DNA of 8,813 bases from Candidatus Omnitrophica bacterium UBA5776 (GTDB taxonomy: Bacteria > Omnitrophota > Gorgyraeia > Gygaellales > Profunditerraquicolaceae), in assembly GCA_002418595.1 (NCBI GenBank), contig DIEK01000041.1, positions 378 to 9,190 on the forward strand, in the 5' to 3' direction. Under the pieces are notes generated by a model, which searched no databases, had not been told where the DNA came from, and was given only the letters and a program-made list of their open reading frames with translations. Below, piece after piece: positions 6,062-8,813 of this stretch (positions are counted from its first letter, which is position 1; each line of letters starts with the position of its first letter). The position numbers and the translations under genes were made by a program.

Positions 6062-6258
6062 TTCCCCTCCTCCTTTTTTTATCCTTTGATTGTTTGTTTG
6101 GCAAGGATAGTGCCGAATTGTTTGATTACATTGTTATACAAGTTTCTGATAAATGAGAATCGGGATTAGACCGAAATCGAGAACTTTCATCGAGCAAATC
6201 TCGGTTTTCAATTCTCGATTACTCCGCGCGCCGGCTAAAAAAATGATTTAACAGCGCA
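6062..6258. other. bamA-ompH intergenic region with inverted repeat
   Basis: This 197-nt gap contains a perfect 9-bp inverted repeat, AATCGAGAA (6175-6183) and TTCTCGATT (6212-6220), 28 nt apart. Inside and around it are more variants of the same words (ATCGAGCA, AATCTCGG, GAGAATCGG), and an ACCGA/TCGGT pair can form an alternative fold. A -10-like TATAAC (6133-6138, minus strand) lacks a good -35, so an ompH promoter is possible but weak. No clear intrinsic terminator follows bamA; the T7 run after its stop has no GC-rich stem. The last 12 bases before ompH are its purine-rich ribosome binding site. Confidence 0.55.
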
Positions 6259-8667
6259 TTAGAACCCGTGGCTCATATTGAAATGGAACCTGCCGTCGCC
6301 TTTGGAGTCCTCCCCCGAAGCCTTGTTGAGCGGGATACCGTAATCAAGCATGATCGGGCCGATCGGCGTCTTGATGCGGAAGCCTATACCGGTGCCGGCT
6401 TTCAACTCGCCTTTGCCCCATTCGCTGGCTTTTTCCCAAACATTGCCGATATCGTAGAAGAACGCCACGCGCAGGAAATTCATCAGCGGATAGGTGTATT
6501 CGGCGTTGGCGACCATTATCGCCTGGCCGCCCTTGGGGTCATCATTATCACCCCCGTAGTACGGGCCGATCCTGCGTTCTTTGTAACCGCGGATGGTATT
6601 GGCTCCTCCGGCGAAATATCTTTCATATATAGGCACACTGTTGCTGTCTCCATAAGGTTCAGCCACGCCTGTGCGCAGCCTTAATTCTATCACCGACTTC
6701 ATGAACAGCGGCTGATAATGCGACATCCTCAGGAAAAGCTTGTAGAAGTCCTTGTCCCCCCCGAACGGGCCGCCGGCGACGTCGATAGTGCCGCTGACAA
6801 GGTCTCCCCTGCGCGGGTCGAACACATTGTCCCTGCTGTCGTAAGTTAGGCCGTAACTCGTGCTGCTGATGTTATATTTCCCAACTTCATCTCTTATAAA
6901 GTCGTCGTTTTTATTTAAGTCGTCGCTGGGGTTGCTGATCTTGATCTGCTCATACTTATACATCACGCTGCCCTTGAGATACTCGCTCAACTCCTTAGTC
7001 AGACGCAGGTCGCCGCCGGTGACGTCCTCGTCGTAGCCGTAACCGACGTCGGAATCGCGCTCGTGCGTGCGCTTGTAAATATCGAAACCGAAAGAGACCG
7101 GATAATCGAATATCCAAGGCTGGGTAAAGCTAAGTTCATATCCCTGGGTCAGGCTGCCGATAGAGGCCCTGATCTTCAGGTCCTGCCCGCCGCCGGTGAA
7201 ATAGGGGAAATTCTTCCAGTCGAAATTCCGCTGTTCTATCTCCACGAAACCGATGAACTGATCCACGCTGCTGTAGCCGCCGCCGAAGCTGAACATACCA
7301 GTCTTCGACTCTTTCACGTCCACCACCAGGTCTTTGCTGTTAGGGACGTCGGTATCCTCGGTATCGTAGCTGATCTCCTCGAAGAACCCGAGGTTCTGCA
7401 ATCTTTCCTTGCTCCTGCGCAGCTTGTCTCCGTCGAAACGGTCTCCGGGATGTATCCGCAGTTCACGACGGATGACAATATCCCTGGTCTTGACGTTGCC
7501 GCGTATCTTGATCTTGTTCACGTAGGCGATATCGTTCTCGACTATACGGTAAAGGATATCCACGTTGCCGTTTACCAGGCTTAAGGACGTGCTCTCCAGC
7601 ACCCCGGCAAAGATGTAGCCTTTATCAAAATACAAACCTTGGATGGAAGCGATATCTTCGTGCATCCCCTCCTGGCTGAATACCTTGCCCGGCGCGCAAA
7701 CCTTGATCCTCTCCATTATGTCTTTCTGCGCGATCTCCTTGTTCCCTTCTACCTTCACGGAACCCACGAAATACTTCCTGCCCTCGTTTATGGTGACTAT
7801 GACCGACAGGGTATTACGGTGTTTGTTCGGGACCACTTCAAAGGAGACCGTCATATCCGCGTAGCCGCTGCGCCTGTAGAAATCGCGCAGCCGGTCCATA
7901 TCTTCCTTTATCACTTCTTCCTTAAGTATCCCGGAATTGAAAAGCCAGGCGCGCCTGGTCTTCATTATCTTTAATATCTTGCCTTTTTTGTAGGCCTTGG
8001 CGCCGCGGACGAAAATGTCCCGTATCTTGGTCCTGATGCCTTCTTCCACCTTGAAAATGACCAGCGCCTTGCCGTTCTCCTTGTTAAAATCAACGGAATA
8101 TTCGACTTTAGCGCTGCTGTAGCCGCGCTTCTCGTAAAGCGCCCTCAGCGTCGCGCTGTCATCGGTCAATGTCGGATGGTCGAGATACTGCGCTTCTTTG
8201 GACTTTATCATCCCTTTAAGCTTATCCTCTTTCATACGAAGGGTTTTCACCCCTGAAAAAGAGATTTTTTCTATAAGCGGACGCTCATTGACTGTTATCA
8301 CGAGCTTGAGCCCGCCGTTATAAGGCTTGACGTCGGTATTGATATCACTGAAAAATCCCAGCAGATACAGCCTCTTGATATCGTCGCTTACAACGTTCTC
8401 CTGGTAAAGGCCGCCGACTTTCGTCTTTATTTTGGCTATTATGGTATTGCTGCTGATGGTCTTGTTGCCGGCGACTTCTATCGCGGTAACCTTGGAATCC
8501 GGGGATATTGTCGGAGAGTTCTCTGCCGGGGGAAGCGCTGCGGCCGGAGAAGGAGCGGCCTGCGAAACGCCGCTGCCGGCAGACTGAGAATCCTGCGCGA
8601 ATACGGCGGCCGCCGTGAAAAAGACGAGAACAAAAGGTATTGCCCGGAATACATTCTTATGCGTCAT
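6259..8667 (-). CDS. bamA: BamA, outer-membrane protein assembly factor (Omp85 family)
   Basis: 802 residues from the ATG at 8667. It is the central barrel of the BAM complex, which folds beta-barrel proteins into the outer membrane. A signal peptide covers residues 1-24 with cleavage after AVFA, then a Pro/Ala/Ser-rich linker runs to about 57. Five POTRA domains follow (about 60-129, 131-210, 211-296, 297-379, 380-454), each with the usual ending such as LGFFSDI, YEKRGY, YRRSGYAD, YFDKGYIFA and LGFFEEI. The 16-strand barrel runs from about 457 to the end and carries the conserved IRGY of loop 6 (692-695). It ends in a C-terminal phenylalanine, as expected of a beta-signal. A TTG six bases further upstream (8673) could also start translation, adding two residues. 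I prefer the ATG, though neither has a Shine-Dalgarno. It is first in the lipid A/BAM cluster. The TamA alternative is excluded by five POTRAs and the Skp/LpxD neighbours. Confidence 0.97.
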   Translation of the reverse strand: MTHKNVFRAIPFVLVFFTAAAVFAQDSQSAGSGVSQAAPSPAAALPPAENSPTISPDSKVTAIEVAGNKTISSNTIIAKIKTKVGGLYQENVVSDDIKRLYLLGFFSDINTDVKPYNGGLKLVITVNERPLIEKISFSGVKTLRMKEDKLKGMIKSKEAQYLDHPTLTDDSATLRALYEKRGYSSAKVEYSVDFNKENGKALVIFKVEEGIRTKIRDIFVRGAKAYKKGKILKIMKTRRAWLFNSGILKEEVIKEDMDRLRDFYRRSGYADMTVSFEVVPNKHRNTLSVIVTINEGRKYFVGSVKVEGNKEIAQKDIMERIKVCAPGKVFSQEGMHEDIASIQGLYFDKGYIFAGVLESTSLSLVNGNVDILYRIVENDIAYVNKIKIRGNVKTRDIVIRRELRIHPGDRFDGDKLRRSKERLQNLGFFEEISYDTEDTDVPNSKDLVVDVKESKTGMFSFGGGYSSVDQFIGFVEIEQRNFDWKNFPYFTGGGQDLKIRASIGSLTQGYELSFTQPWIFDYPVSFGFDIYKRTHERDSDVGYGYDEDVTGGDLRLTKELSEYLKGSVMYKYEQIKISNPSDDLNKNDDFIRDEVGKYNISSTSYGLTYDSRDNVFDPRRGDLVSGTIDVAGGPFGGDKDFYKLFLRMSHYQPLFMKSVIELRLRTGVAEPYGDSNSVPIYERYFAGGANTIRGYKERRIGPYYGGDNDDPKGGQAIMVANAEYTYPLMNFLRVAFFYDIGNVWEKASEWGKGELKAGTGIGFRIKTPIGPIMLDYGIPLNKASGEDSKGDGRFHFNMSHGF

Positions 8668-8673
8668 ATTCAA

Positions 8674-8745
8674 AGTGGGATTTTATACCGCATACACGTT
8701 GATCCCGGCCGCATCACCGTCTCAAAATACACGGCCGCAACAATT
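8674..8745 (-). promoter_or_regulatory. bamA 5' leader with GC-rich direct repeats
   Basis: The predicted leader of about 75 nt contains TGCGGCCG twice (8732-8739 and 8706-8713, 26 bp apart). Because CGGCCG is self-complementary, the two copies can pair into a hairpin with a 20-nt loop. CGTGTAT also occurs twice (8727-8733 and 8692-8698). No Shine-Dalgarno precedes the ATG. It could be a regulatory RNA structure or tandem protein sites; no known riboswitch or r-protein site was recognised. Confidence 0.35.
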
Positions 8746-8751
8746 TGTTTC

Positions 8752-8779
8752 AGTATAACACACCGCGTTCAAAAAGCAA
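8752..8779 (-). promoter_or_regulatory. Sigma70-type promoter for the bamA-lpx cluster
   Basis: On the minus strand, a -35 TTGCTT (8774-8779; 4 of 6) is followed by a 16-bp spacer and a -10 TATACT (8752-8757; 5 of 6) preceded by TGT, which makes an extended -10. The start of transcription should be near 8745, about 78 nt before the bamA ATG. The remaining bases to 8813 are AT-rich and hold no gene that I can see. A sigmaE-type envelope-stress promoter was looked for and not seen. Confidence 0.65.
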
Positions 8780-8813
8780 TAGAAAAATCTTTCCGGGGAC
8801 ACAATACTTAATT

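Noticed and set aside
6076..6104. Promoter-like TTGCCA, 17 bp, TAAAAA before ompH
   Set aside because: Good spacing and -35, but transcription would begin inside the ompH ribosome binding site, leaving no usable signal for translation.
6259..8667. TamA or another Omp85 protein instead of BamA
   Set aside because: Five POTRA domains and direct linkage to skp and lpxD fit BamA; TamA has three POTRAs and a tamB neighbour.
1..8813. CRISPR array, tRNA/rRNA genes, IS elements, phage or toxin-antitoxin genes
   Set aside because: No regularly spaced long repeats, transposase motifs, terminal inverted repeats, tRNA cloverleaf or defence-type genes were seen on either strand.

Overview
All eight supported genes lie on the minus strand, so the window is transcribed from its right end to its left. 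It comes from a diderm (Gram-negative-type) bacterium that makes lipid A and has an outer-membrane beta-barrel assembly machine. A combined LpxC-FabZ polypeptide, LpxI in place of LpxH, a free AMPK-beta-like glycogen-binding domain protein and a COG0731-type radical SAM protein together suggest an uncultured lineage such as Candidatus Omnitrophota or a relative. That assignment is inference from gene content. The LpxC-FabZ fusion alone would also fit Bacteroidota/Chlorobiota, and no phylogenetic marker is present.

Right block (8813 to about 1263) is an envelope-biogenesis cluster: bamA, ompH/skp, lpxD, lpxC-fabZ, lpxA, lpxI. A good sigma70-type promoter with an extended -10 precedes bamA (8752-8779). 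The order resembles the bamA-skp-lpxD-fabZ-lpxA-lpxB cluster of Proteobacteria, with fabZ fused to lpxC and lpxI at the end where lpxB would be expected. The products carry out the early Raetz pathway: LpxA (first acylation), LpxC (deacetylation), LpxD (second acylation) and LpxI (UDP-2,3-diacylglucosamine hydrolysis). The FabZ domain supplies the competing fatty-acid elongation branch from 3-hydroxyacyl-ACP. BamA and the periplasmic chaperone OmpH handle outer-membrane protein insertion. LpxB and the later lipid A genes are not in the window. Gaps between these genes are fairly long (37 to 197 nt) and several hold inverted repeats, so one operon with internal processing or attenuation sites is likely but unproven.

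Middle block (820 to 1208) is a self-contained unit: a near-consensus promoter (TTGACA, 17 bp, TAAATT), a strong Shine-Dalgarno, a 91-residue single-domain CBM48 protein that keeps the glycogen-contacting residues of the AMPK beta subunit, and a strong intrinsic terminator.

Left block (1 to 684) is the 5' part of a radical SAM gene of the TYW1-like/COG0731 family, cut by the window edge, with a short heptamer repeat just before its start codon.

I see no CRISPR array, IS element, phage gene, tRNA or rRNA, and no evidence for an entirely new multi-gene system. The most notable observation is a well-placed internal ribosome binding site inside lpxC-fabZ that could yield free FabZ. Next is the autonomous glycogen-binding protein.
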